Part shown: positions 35,523 through 44,005 of the stretch, piece after piece
Layout: the number at the start of each line of letters is the position of its first letter
How positions within the stretch are numbered: the first letter of the stretch is position 1
Source of the DNA: CAYSBE01 sp046309355
GTDB lineage: Bacteria > Bacteroidota > Bacteroidia > UKL13-3
NCBI GenBank assembly: GCA_046309355.1
Contig: JBKCPL010000001.1
Location: 1-57,014, forward strand
DNA: 57,014 nucleotides
Direction: 5' to 3'
Notes under the pieces: model-generated
Database searches by the model: none
The model's input: only the letters and a program-made list of their open reading frames with translations
Told to the model about the DNA's origin: nothing
Program-made: the position numbers and the translations under genes

Positions 35523-36470
35523 ATGAGTGACTACAGAAAATATGCGAAAGAGGTTTTTGAAATTGAAGCCAAAGCTGTTTCTGATTTAGCACAGTCACTT
35601 ACCACCGATTTTAATAAAGCAGTTGATGCCATACTAAAAAGTGCAGGACGACTGGTTGTGTGCGGAGTAGGAAAATCGGGAATTATAGGCCGTAAAATTG
35701 CAGCTACTTTAGCCAGTACGGGAACGCCCTCTTTGTTTATTCATCCAACAGAAGCCTTTCATGGCGATTTGGGTATGATAACCAAAGACGATATATGCTT
35801 GGCTATTTCATACTCGGGAGAAACAGAAGAATTGCTTAAAATTATTCCGTTCATCAAGCACAACAACATCATACTGATTGGCATGAGCGGAAACCCGAAC
35901 TCAACGTTGGCCGCAAACAGCCAATTTCATTTAAATGTGGCCGTTTATAAAGAAGCCTGTCCGCTTGAACTGGCTCCAACTTCATCAACCACGGCAACAC
36001 TGGCTATGGGCGATGCGCTGGCCGTTGCACTGATGAAGGCACGTAAATTTAAACCGGCTGATTTTGCTCAGTATCATCCAGGTGGCAGCTTGGGCCGCAG
36101 GCTACTAACCACTGTTGAGCATGCGATGGTAAAAACGAACCTGCCTGTGGTGAAAGGAAACGACAGCATAAAACAGGTAATAAATACCATGAGCAGTGGC
36201 CGACTTGGATTAGCAGTGGTGCTCGATAAAAATAAAATTGCCGGAATAATTACAGATGGTGACTTACGCAGAGCTATGGATAAGCATGCAGAAAAGCTTT
36301 TTGCACTTAAAGCAGCCGCTATCATGACTCAAAATCCCAGAACGATAAATAAGACCATGATGATGGCAGAGGCAGAAGAGTTAATGACCAAACACAAAAT
36401 CACTTCGCTGCTTGTAGCTGATAAAGGCAAACTGATAGGCATAGCTCAAATTTACAGCGTTAGCTTGTAG
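35523..36470 (+). CDS. kdsD: Arabinose-5-phosphate isomerase (KdsD/KpsF) with SIS and two CBS domains
   Basis: 315 aa. The SIS domain (about 35-170) has C-G-V-G-K-S-G-I-I-G-R-K, the H-P-T-E-A-F-H-G-D-L-G-M and I-S-Y-S-G-E-T-E-E loops, and A-P-T-S-S-T-T-A-T. Two CBS repeats follow (about 200-315). It converts ribulose 5-phosphate to arabinose 5-phosphate, the first step to Kdo for lipopolysaccharide. It starts 17 bases after nuoN with no visible terminator, so it may ride on the nuo transcript. Confidence 0.93.
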   Translation: MSDYRKYAKEVFEIEAKAVSDLAQSLTTDFNKAVDAILKSAGRLVVCGVGKSGIIGRKIAATLASTGTPSLFIHPTEAFHGDLGMITKDDICLAISYSGETEELLKIIPFIKHNNIILIGMSGNPNSTLAANSQFHLNVAVYKEACPLELAPTSSTTATLAMGDALAVALMKARKFKPADFAQYHPGGSLGRRLLTTVEHAMVKTNLPVVKGNDSIKQVINTMSSGRLGLAVVLDKNKIAGIITDGDLRRAMDKHAEKLFALKAAAIMTQNPRTINKTMMMAEAEELMTKHKITSLLVADKGKLIGIAQIYSVSL

Positions 36471-36478
36471 TACTACTT

Positions 36479-37366
36479 CTAAATACTAGCAGCAATTTCT
36501 GCTATATTATCTTCAGCCTCACGAGCATCAATCCAGGTAATGTCGGTTTGTTTTCTGAACCATGTGAGTTGCCGTTTGGCATAATTGCGCGTGTGTTGCT
36601 TTATAAGTTCAATGGCCTGATCTCGGGTTGTTTTTCCTTCAAAATAATCAAACCACTCGCTGTAACCAACAGTTTGTAATGCATAGGTATGCTTGTAGGG
36701 TAACATGAAACGTGCTTCTGATTCAAGACCGCTTTTTACCATCTCGTCTACTCGTTTGTTAATGCGTTCATAAAGCAGCTCTCTGGGCAACTCAAGCCCA
36801 AGCTTCATTACCCGATACGGAAATACATAAGGTGCTGAATGCACCTCGGCAGGCGATTTTAAAATTTCGATGGCGCGCATCACGCGCTGAGGATTTTGTA
36901 CATCGGTGTTTTCATACACGTGCTCACTCATTTGTTTTAGCATACGTTGTAATGCAGAAATTCCCTGCTCTGAAAAAACGGTGTGCAATTCAGCACGCAG
37001 TTCTTCATTGGCCTGAGGCAATGCATCCAGACCATTAAGCAAAGCACGTATGTATAAGCCTGATCCACCTACCAGTATCAGCGTCTTTTTTGTTTGAAAA
37101 AGAGTAGTACATACCTGCCTTGCATCGCGTGCAAAATCACCGGCACTGTATGTATCGAGTACCGAAAGCGAATTGATGAAGTGATGACGAATACCTCCCT
37201 GCTCATATGGTGTTGGTTTGGCTGTGCCAATACTCAGTTCTTTGTAAAATTGCCTGGAGTCGCCCGAAATGATTTCGGTATTTAATACTTGTGCAAGTTT
37301 TACAGCAAACGCGGTTTTACCAACTGCGGTAGGCCCCAGTATGCATATGAGTGTTGGCTCTGTCAT
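36479..37366 (-). CDS. miaA: tRNA dimethylallyltransferase
   Basis: 295 aa. P-loop G-P-T-A-V-G-K-T, catalytic Asp in S-G-D-S-R-Q-F-Y-K-E-L-S-I-G-T-A-K-P, and substrate loop V-G-G-S-G-L-Y-I-R-A-L-L-N-G. It adds an isopentenyl group to N6 of A37 in UNN-reading tRNAs. The start overlaps the pabB stop as ATGA, so it is translationally coupled. Convergent with kdsD, with eight bases between stops. Confidence 0.96.
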   Translation of the reverse strand: MTEPTLICILGPTAVGKTAFAVKLAQVLNTEIISGDSRQFYKELSIGTAKPTPYEQGGIRHHFINSLSVLDTYSAGDFARDARQVCTTLFQTKKTLILVGGSGLYIRALLNGLDALPQANEELRAELHTVFSEQGISALQRMLKQMSEHVYENTDVQNPQRVMRAIEILKSPAEVHSAPYVFPYRVMKLGLELPRELLYERINKRVDEMVKSGLESEARFMLPYKHTYALQTVGYSEWFDYFEGKTTRDQAIELIKQHTRNYAKRQLTWFRKQTDITWIDAREAEDNIAEIAASI

Positions 37367-38634
37367 GGCACGTTTACATGAAGCAGTTCGGTAATAGCTT
37401 TAGCCTTTAATAAACATTCGTTGTATTCTTCATCAGCCACACTATCAAAAGTGATGGCGCTACCTACGTTGAATGCAAGTGTACCTGTAACCGCATTGTA
37501 TTGCAAACTCCGAATGACCACGTTGAAATCAAAATCTCCATCGGGAGAAATGTATCCAACCGTACCGGAATACAAACCTCTTCGTGTGCATTCGTATTCT
37601 TCAATCAATTGCATGGATTTTATTTTAGGTGCACCGGTCATACTTCCCATCGGGAAGGCATTTTTCAGCATATCAGCACATGAATAATTTTCGTTGACAC
37701 ACGCGCTTACTGTAGATATCATTTGATGCACCTGAGCGTAACTGTATATACCAAATAGCTCATCTACACTTACAGTGCCGGTAACAGCGCTGCGTGCCAG
37801 ATCATTTCTGACCAGATCAACAATCATCAAATTTTCGGCTCGTTCTTTTTCCGATTGCTGCAGGTTATTTTTTAAATAATCGTCTTCCTCGGCAGTTACA
37901 CCTCTGCGTGTTGTTCCTTTTATGGGTTGCGAATAAAGCGTATGTCCGTATTTACACAAAAAGCGTTCGGGGCTGGCACACAACAGGTACGACTGCTTGT
38001 AGCGGTAAAAGGCACCAAAGGGAACCGGTGACTTTTGCAGCAACTGTGTATATGCATGGGCCGTATCAAATTTTGCTGTATGTGCTTGCCATTGCATGCA
38101 GTAGTTTAGTTCGTACACATCACCCTGTATGATATGGTCAATTATTTTCTGTACATCGGTACAGTATTTTTCATAGCTCACTGTAGCATTCAGGTTGTGC
38201 ACCTTCATAAAACCTTTAGAAGGCTGCCATTCTTTATCCAGTATCTGTTTAACCAACTCCGCACCTTCTATAACTTGCAGTTGCTTATCTACAGCAATTA
38301 CACTTTCGGGAACAAAGAAATGCAGCACAGGAAAACCGATGCAATCCGGGTGCAATGAGGTTAAATTTTCTACATCATTTTTTGCATCGTAGCTGATTGC
38401 GCCAAAAATCCAGCACTGTTTGTGCGTAGCTAAAAAACTACTCCATTCGCTGAATGCGCGTTCATTTACAGCTATCTGATGAACAGGTTGCCAGGCTGCC
38501 AACAGTTCGTACCTGCCAATACCCAATGCCGATTGGCATTGATTGCTGTCGAGCAATACGCTTACTTCTTCCTCAGCCAACCGGTGAATAAGTTGACTGC
38601 GTAAATGCAAATACTGGTTGTGTGATAACTTCAC
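37363..38634 (-). CDS. pabB: Aminodeoxychorismate synthase component I (chorismate-binding)
   Basis: 423 aa from GTG 38634. Longer frames would overlap rlpA by some 50 bases and lack family similarity. It has the chorismate-binding domain with P-I-K-G-T-T-R-R-G, whose Lys marks PabB (anthranilate synthase has Ala there), and V-D-L-V-R-N-D-L-A-R, G-S-M-T-G-A-P-K-I and I-R-S-L-Q-Y. It makes 4-amino-4-deoxychorismate for folate, with a glutaminase (PabA) that is not in this window. A TATATTTG box (38639-38646, minus) ends only four bases before the GTG. The gene lies 22 bases behind rlpA and overlaps miaA by four. Confidence 0.9.
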   Translation of the reverse strand: MKLSHNQYLHLRSQLIHRLAEEEVSVLLDSNQCQSALGIGRYELLAAWQPVHQIAVNERAFSEWSSFLATHKQCWIFGAISYDAKNDVENLTSLHPDCIGFPVLHFFVPESVIAVDKQLQVIEGAELVKQILDKEWQPSKGFMKVHNLNATVSYEKYCTDVQKIIDHIIQGDVYELNYCMQWQAHTAKFDTAHAYTQLLQKSPVPFGAFYRYKQSYLLCASPERFLCKYGHTLYSQPIKGTTRRGVTAEEDDYLKNNLQQSEKERAENLMIVDLVRNDLARSAVTGTVSVDELFGIYSYAQVHQMISTVSACVNENYSCADMLKNAFPMGSMTGAPKIKSMQLIEEYECTRRGLYSGTVGYISPDGDFDFNVVIRSLQYNAVTGTLAFNVGSAITFDSVADEEYNECLLKAKAITELLHVNVP

Positions 38635-38638
38635 GTTG

Positions 38639-38646
38639 CAAATATA
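38639..38646 (-). promoter_or_regulatory. -7 box immediately upstream of pabB
   Basis: Minus-strand TATATTTG, an exact TAnnTTTG, in the 22-base rlpA-pabB gap. The predicted start falls on or next to the GTG start codon. No good -33 element is at the right spacing. Confidence 0.35.
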
Positions 38647-38656
38647 GCGTGTTGGG

Positions 38657-39124
38657 CTAATTACTGTCGGGAACAAGAATAGCATCATTTGCATCGGCTG
38701 GCGGTACAAGCGGAAGCATCTCCTCTACTCTTACTTTAGCTATGCCTTTTCCTGTATTTATACCCAGGTAACGGGCTGCACGAAATGAAACATCAATGAT
38801 CCGTTTTTTGGTGTAAGGACCGCGGTCATTTATACGTACAAGTACCCACTGGCCGGTGCGGAGGTTTGTTACCTTTACCAAGGTACCAAAAGGCAATGTT
38901 CGGTGAGCAGCCGTCAATTTGTATTTGTTGTATACCTCACCGCTGGCGGTTTTACGTCCGTGAAAACTGCCCCCGTAATACGAAGCAATACCTGTTTTTA
39001 CATAGCGCTTTACCGTTGTGTCGGCAGGAACGGATAATACAGGCTGTTGTGCCAACACAGGGCTGCCACAGCAAAAAATAATGCTCATCAAAAACACATA
39101 AAACCACTTATTTTGAACCCCCAT
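38657..39124 (-). CDS. rlpA: RlpA-like septal ring lytic transglycosylase (double-psi beta-barrel)
   Basis: 155 aa with a signal peptide (G-V-Q-N-K-W-F-Y-V-F-L-M-S-I-I-F-C ... V-L-A-Q). The DPBB domain has G-I-A-S-Y-Y-G-G-S-F-H-G-R-K-T-A-S-G, A-A-H-R-T-L-P-F-G-T, the catalytic Asp in R-I-N-D-R-G-P-Y, and R-I-I-D-V-S. There is no C-terminal SPOR domain, so septal targeting is uncertain. It acts on naked glycan strands in the periplasm. First of the rlpA-pabB-miaA run; divergent from rarA with only 23 bases between starts. Confidence 0.9.
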   Translation of the reverse strand: MGVQNKWFYVFLMSIIFCCGSPVLAQQPVLSVPADTTVKRYVKTGIASYYGGSFHGRKTASGEVYNKYKLTAAHRTLPFGTLVKVTNLRTGQWVLVRINDRGPYTKKRIIDVSFRAARYLGINTGKGIAKVRVEEMLPLVPPADANDAILVPDSN

Positions 39125-39147
39125 TCTTGTGCAAAATACAATTTCAG

Positions 39148-40407
39148 ATGAATACTACTAAACCTCTGGCTGAACGAGTGAGGCCGCAAACCCTTGAACA
39201 ATACATCGGGCAAGAGCATTTAACTGCACCAGGTGCACCACTCTACGAAGCTATACGCCAAAAAAACATTCCGTCTATACTACTGTGGGGACCTCCGGGA
39301 GTGGGAAAAACAACGCTTGCACGCATTATTGGAAATGCATTAAACCTGCAATTCTATCAACTGAGTGCAATTAGTGCCGGTGTAGCTGAGGTCAGGAAAA
39401 TAATTGAAGACGCGCGAATGTTTGGCAAAGTGCTGTTGTTTTTAGATGAGATTCACCGATTCAACAAATCGCAGCAAGATGCATTGCTGGGTGCTGTTGA
39501 AAGCGGAGCCATCACGTTAATAGGTGCCACGACCGAAAATCCATCGTTTGAGGTAAACAATGCCTTGCTTTCACGTTGTCAGGTATATGTTTTACACGAG
39601 TTGAGTACTGATGCATTACTGCGAATACTGAAACAGGCACTGGAGCAAGATGAGTTGATGAAGCATAAAAATAGTGTGCTGAAAGAAACTGAAGCATTGC
39701 TTCTGTACTCGGGGGGTGATGCCCGAAAACTGCTGAACATTACTGAAATGCTGTGTGCATCGGGTGATGCGGTTGAAATTACCAACGAACTGGTGCAGCA
39801 ACGCTTGCAACAACGCATAGCACTTCACGATAAATCGGGCGAATCGCATTACGATACTATTTCAGCGTTTATAAAATCATTGCGCGGTAGTGATCCAAAC
39901 GCAGCAGTATATTGGCTTGCACGCATGCTAGATGGCGGTGAAAAACCGGAGTTTATTGCTCGCAGAATGTTGATTTTGGCCAGTGAAGACATTGGCAACG
40001 CCAACCCGACAGCTCTGATTATGGCTCATACAACATTTCAATCCGTGCAGGTAATCGGTATGCCCGAAGCACGTATTGTGTTATCGCAGTGCGCCACTTA
40101 CCTGGCTGCTTCGCCCAAAAGCAATGCTGCTTACATGGCCATCGAACATGCAGCCGAGGCAGTAGGCAAACATGGTCAATTGCCTGTACCGCTTGCACTG
40201 CGCAATGCACCTACACGCCTTATGAAACAGCTGAACTATGGCGAAGGCTACAAGTACGCACATGAATTTGAGAATAACTTTGTGAATATGGAATTTATGC
40301 CTGATGAATTGTCGGGTACTGCCTTTTACCAACCGGGCCAGAATACACGTGAGAATGAACTTCGTGAATTCCTGAAAAAAAGATGGAAAGAGAAATATGG
40401 GTACTGA
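39148..40407 (+). CDS. rarA: Replication-associated recombination protein A (AAA+ ATPase)
   Basis: 419 aa from ATG 39148, where the family begins (N-T-T-K-P-L-A-E-R-V-R-P). Walker A is W-G-P-P-G-V-G-K-T-T, Walker B F-L-D-E-I-H-R-F-N-K-S-Q-Q, and sensor A-T-T-E-N-P-S-F; the C-terminal tetramerisation domain has H-A-A-E-A-V-G-K-H. It acts at stalled replication forks with SSB. Grouped with ruvB, so a fork-repair pair on one strand. Confidence 0.95.
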   Translation: MNTTKPLAERVRPQTLEQYIGQEHLTAPGAPLYEAIRQKNIPSILLWGPPGVGKTTLARIIGNALNLQFYQLSAISAGVAEVRKIIEDARMFGKVLLFLDEIHRFNKSQQDALLGAVESGAITLIGATTENPSFEVNNALLSRCQVYVLHELSTDALLRILKQALEQDELMKHKNSVLKETEALLLYSGGDARKLLNITEMLCASGDAVEITNELVQQRLQQRIALHDKSGESHYDTISAFIKSLRGSDPNAAVYWLARMLDGGEKPEFIARRMLILASEDIGNANPTALIMAHTTFQSVQVIGMPEARIVLSQCATYLAASPKSNAAYMAIEHAAEAVGKHGQLPVPLALRNAPTRLMKQLNYGEGYKYAHEFENNFVNMEFMPDELSGTAFYQPGQNTRENELREFLKKRWKEKYGY

Positions 40408-40498
40408 TAGTGGCGATACCACCTTCGCAAAAGCTACAGTGGTTGAAAGAAGTGAAATAACCGCAATTCGTATTTTGAACATCGGATGCAATGATTAA
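40397..40498 (+). CDS. Possible 33-aa small protein between rarA and ruvB
   Basis: An ATG inside the last codons of rarA (11-base overlap, +1 relative frame) opens 33 codons starting M-G-T-D-S-G-D-T-T-F and ending I-L-N-I-G-C-N-D. The stop lies six bases before the ruvB ATG, so it could couple rarA and ruvB translation. I recognise no family. The length is within chance expectation; support is positional only. Confidence 0.25.
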   Translation: MGTDSGDTTFAKATVVERSEITAIRILNIGCND

Positions 40499-40504
40499 TT
40501 TCGT

Positions 40505-41530
40505 ATGGTGAGAAATCCAAACCTTGATCCTGACGAAGAAAGACTGTCGAACAACGAACGTGAGCTTGAACGTGTGCTACGACCACGTGAGTTCGATGAT
40601 TTTACAGGACAGGAAAAAATATTGGAAAATCTGAAGGTATTCGTGAAAGCTGCCAAGCAGCGTGAGGAAGCGCTTGACCATATTCTGCTGCACGGACCAC
40701 CGGGATTAGGCAAAACCACACTGAGTTATATCATCGCCAACGAGCTGGGCGCAAATATCAAAACGACCTCGGGTCCGGTACTTGAAAAGCCGGGCGATTT
40801 GGCCGGGTTGCTGACCAATCTGGAAAAAGGTGATTGTTTGTTTATTGACGAAATTCACAGGCTTAGTCCGGTAGTTGAAGAATTTTTATATTCAGCTATG
40901 GAAGATTACCGCATCGATATCATGATTGACAGCGGACCAAATGCACGCAGCATACAACTCGAAATAAATCCGTTTACGCTGATTGGAGCCACTACACGTT
41001 CTGGATTGCTAACCTCTCCCCTGCGTGCGCGTTTTGGAATAAATGCCCGACTTGAATACTACGACCGTGTGTTGATGAAAAAAATCATTACACGATCAGC
41101 TACGATTATGCAATGCCCGATAAACGATGAAGCGGCTGAAGAAATTGCCAGACGAAGCCGTGGCACACCGCGTATTGGCAATGCCTTATTGCGCAGGACC
41201 CGCGACTTTGCCCAGATAAAAGGAGATGGCACCATTACACTCGACATTGCTAAGTATGCGCTCAATGCATTGAATGTAGATGCAGAAGGATTGGATGAAA
41301 TGGACAATAAGATTTTACGTACCATCATTGATAAATTCAAAGGGGGACCTGTGGGCATTAATACCATAGCAACAGCCATAGGTGAAGAAGGCGGAACTAT
41401 AGAAGAGGTATATGAACCCTATTTGATACAAGAGGGATTTTTAATGCGCACACCACGTGGCCGCGAAGCAACCGAAAGAGCATACAAGCACTTCGGCATA
41501 TTGCCGGGATTTAAGAATGCGTTGTTTTAA
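40505..41530 (+). CDS. ruvB: Holliday junction branch migration helicase RuvB
   Basis: 341 aa. Walker A is H-G-P-P-G-L-G-K-T-T, Walker B L-F-I-D-E-I-H-R-L, sensor G-A-T-T-R-S-G-L-L-T-S-P-L-R-A-R-F; the winged-helix end has T-P-R-G-R-E-A-T. It drives branch migration with RuvA, which is not in this window. It ends four bases before the flippase stop on the other strand. Confidence 0.97.
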   Translation: MVRNPNLDPDEERLSNNERELERVLRPREFDDFTGQEKILENLKVFVKAAKQREEALDHILLHGPPGLGKTTLSYIIANELGANIKTTSGPVLEKPGDLAGLLTNLEKGDCLFIDEIHRLSPVVEEFLYSAMEDYRIDIMIDSGPNARSIQLEINPFTLIGATTRSGLLTSPLRARFGINARLEYYDRVLMKKIITRSATIMQCPINDEAAEEIARRSRGTPRIGNALLRRTRDFAQIKGDGTITLDIAKYALNALNVDAEGLDEMDNKILRTIIDKFKGGPVGINTIATAIGEEGGTIEEVYEPYLIQEGFLMRTPRGREATERAYKHFGILPGFKNALF

Positions 41531-41534
41531 ATGC

Positions 41535-42989
41535 CTATCTAAGCACTCCGACAATCCTTTGCCAAACCCGTTTTATCATCTGCTTTTCAATCACACCCAC
41601 CGAAATACTTAGTGCAACATAGAGTGCGAATGCAAGTGCTGTTTTTAAACCGAACAGCAACAGCGATTCATTCATCCAGTTGCGTAGCAGATAAACGATA
41701 ACTGCAGCACATAAAAACGAAAGTATAAGGTAGCGTATCGGATAGTGAAATTTTACACGAACAACGGTATACACAATAGCTGCCACACCCATGTAAGCTA
41801 CCACACTGCTCTTTAGCCAAGCAGCACCCACAGTTCCGTAAGTGGGGATAAGCCACACGCAGCCCGCTAATACAAAAACTGCTGCCAGTGTATCCTGTAC
41901 TATTAAAAATGTATTTTTACCCAAAGCCATGTGAAGCTGTGTAGCTAAAAAACTTAAAGCCCCGCAGGCGTAACCCCACAACAGTATACGCAATATATCG
42001 GCAGAAGCGATGTAACGGTCGGTGTATATAAAATGGATAATTCGGTGCGATTCGACTCCTGCATATAAGAAAATAAATACCAGCAGCCAGCCATAGTAAC
42101 GCATGAATGCATAAAACACTCCCGCATTTTTTACCCCCTCATCTTTGTGTGCCGAAAAATAAGGCATCATCGCACCGGGCAGCATCCGGAAAAACTCAAC
42201 CAGCAATGCCAGCAACGAAAGCGCCACACCATACACAGCCAACTCATCAAAGCCGGCATGCCTGCGTATGAAATACAATTCGGTGCGCTGCCAGAGTATA
42301 GCCGCCAATACCGATGAAATGGCCAATGCTGCAGCCGTACCGTACAATTGATTTGAAGTGAAACGTGTTTCGGTATGCTGTAGTTGTTCGTTCATTTTTG
42401 TGGCCGAAAGCCAAACCCATAAACTCCAAAACGCATTCAAAAAATTAACAGCTGTAAACACGTACACATAAGCATCCATACCGTGTGTTGGCAGAAATGT
42501 AAGCAGCAGCAGAAAACCTGCAACAGCAATACATGTATTGCCAAATGCAAGTTTAGCAAAGCTGAATGTAGCCTGTGCCATAACCTGAAGGTAATTGGAA
42601 ATAACCAGCGATGACAGGTAAATAAGCAGCATACCTTTCACCGGACGTGCATTGTAATTTGAATACATAACCCACACGGCTGAAGATACCACAACCGATA
42701 AGGTTACGGCCAATAAAAAAAATTGATGCAACTGCCGAAACTGAATACCCGAGCCGTTTCTAAAGGCTTGGGCATAGTAACGCTGTAAGGTTGCCGCTCC
42801 GCCAAAGTTAAAGAACGTCCAAAGTATGGCTATACTGAAGTTGATGTACTGCAATTTGCCAAAGTCAACCGGATTAAGAATGCGTGAAGTATATACATTG
42901 GCACAAAAGACAAAGGCGAAGAATACTATCCGCGATAGAAAGTTGTAAAATGTTATATTAAGTACCTTTATTTTTTTAGTATTGCTCAT
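41535..42989 (-). CDS. Polysaccharide flippase (Wzx/MATE-like, PST family)
   Basis: 484 aa from ATG 42989; a longer frame adds a soluble, non-conserved leader. About 12-14 membrane spans, starting K-K-I-K-V-L-N-I-T-F-Y-N-F-L-S-R-I with R-I-L-N-P-V-D-F-G-K-L-Q, typical of O-antigen/teichoic-acid exporters. It moves lipid-linked sugars across the inner membrane. No polysaccharide cluster surrounds it apart from the divergent glycosyltransferase. A TATGTTTG box (43011-43018, minus) lies 21 bases upstream, inside that neighbour. Confidence 0.88.
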   Translation of the reverse strand: MSNTKKIKVLNITFYNFLSRIVFFAFVFCANVYTSRILNPVDFGKLQYINFSIAILWTFFNFGGAATLQRYYAQAFRNGSGIQFRQLHQFFLLAVTLSVVVSSAVWVMYSNYNARPVKGMLLIYLSSLVISNYLQVMAQATFSFAKLAFGNTCIAVAGFLLLLTFLPTHGMDAYVYVFTAVNFLNAFWSLWVWLSATKMNEQLQHTETRFTSNQLYGTAAALAISSVLAAILWQRTELYFIRRHAGFDELAVYGVALSLLALLVEFFRMLPGAMMPYFSAHKDEGVKNAGVFYAFMRYYGWLLVFIFLYAGVESHRIIHFIYTDRYIASADILRILLWGYACGALSFLATQLHMALGKNTFLIVQDTLAAVFVLAGCVWLIPTYGTVGAAWLKSSVVAYMGVAAIVYTVVRVKFHYPIRYLILSFLCAAVIVYLLRNWMNESLLLFGLKTALAFALYVALSISVGVIEKQMIKRVWQRIVGVLR

Positions 42990-43794
42990 GCAACAGGGCC
43001 TAAGGCTTAGCAAACATATTAAATCCCTGATACCAAACCATTGGAAATATCCGTTTTGGTACATTTTCAAATCGCCTCAGCGCAAGTTGGGTATGCATAC
43101 AGTGCTAACCGATGTGCTGGGTTTGACTATTTACGTTACGCGATTTTTCTTTCCTAAAAAGAAACTTCAGCCCTTAAGTATTTGCACAGGCATATACAAC
43201 CGAAGCAGCAACTACCTAAATCGGTTGCTCAACAGTTTGGAGCATGCTGAATATAAACACCTCATCGAACTATCGGTATTTGATTGCTGTTCGGATGACA
43301 TATCCGACCTCGAAGCCGAGATTCGCAAACGCTGGAAGGGAAAGCTGGTTTTCACCCGTGAGCCTGTAAAATTTGCGCGTTCATATACGTTTAACAAAGC
43401 GGTAGACCAGGCATCGCACGAGCTCATTTTTATATGTGATGCAGATTTGTCGTTGCCTAAAAATATAGTTAACTTATGCAATCAGTACACCGGAAAAAAT
43501 ACCGTGTGGTACCCTATTTATTTCTTTTTGTATAAAGATAAACCGGCCATACTTAACCGCGAGAATGGAGAATGGGAGCAATACGGAAGCCGGGGTATGC
43601 TAGCTTGTACAAAGAACGCCTTTTATGACGCAGGAAGACTAAACGAAGCTTACACTGTATGGGGCGGAGAAGACACCGACTTATGGGAACGGTTTCACCG
43701 CAGGCATTACATCATCATTCGAAATAGGGTGAAAGGATTGTTTCACCACTGGCATCAAACTTTTAACAAGAAGTTTGAGCATATGAATGATTGA
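42988..43794 (+). CDS. Family 2 glycosyltransferase
   Basis: 268 aa from ATG 42988. A GT-A fold with the metal-binding D-A-D in F-I-C-D-A-D-L-S-L-P and the C-terminal acceptor/galactosyltransferase-like motif V-W-G-G-E-D-T-D-L-W-E-R-F. It adds a sugar to a surface glycan; donor and acceptor are unknown. It shares the CATG palindrome (42987-42990) with the divergent flippase: both ATGs overlap by two bases. The two probably serve the same glycan. Confidence 0.87.
   Translation: MQQGLRLSKHIKSLIPNHWKYPFWYIFKSPQRKLGMHTVLTDVLGLTIYVTRFFFPKKKLQPLSICTGIYNRSSNYLNRLLNSLEHAEYKHLIELSVFDCCSDDISDLEAEIRKRWKGKLVFTREPVKFARSYTFNKAVDQASHELIFICDADLSLPKNIVNLCNQYTGKNTVWYPIYFFLYKDKPAILNRENGEWEQYGSRGMLACTKNAFYDAGRLNEAYTVWGGEDTDLWERFHRRHYIIIRNRVKGLFHHWHQTFNKKFEHMND
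43011..43018 (-). promoter_or_regulatory. -7 box for the flippase gene
   Basis: Minus-strand TATGTTTG, an exact TAnnTTTG, within the glycosyltransferase coding sequence and 21 bases from the flippase ATG. No well-spaced -33 element. Confidence 0.4.
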
Positions 43795-44005
43795 ATGGCG
43801 CAAACGCATTGAAATTCATATATAGGATGCAGCCGGTTAAATAGATACACATTCGTTAAGCGTAATAATAGGCAATAGTTGATAGCTCTGTAAAACAGCC
43901 TTGTGTTTTGTATTCGTTTATCACATCTAGTACGATATAATTATATTGCTATGTTAAACCTTTGGTAAATAATTCGTATCTATGTGCTACCAAACCTTAC
44001 TCTAA

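Noticed and set aside
41535..43794. Flippase and glycosyltransferase as the edge of a capsule/O-antigen cluster
   Set aside because: ruvB lies on one side and the cytochrome peroxidase on the other; only two glycan genes are present.
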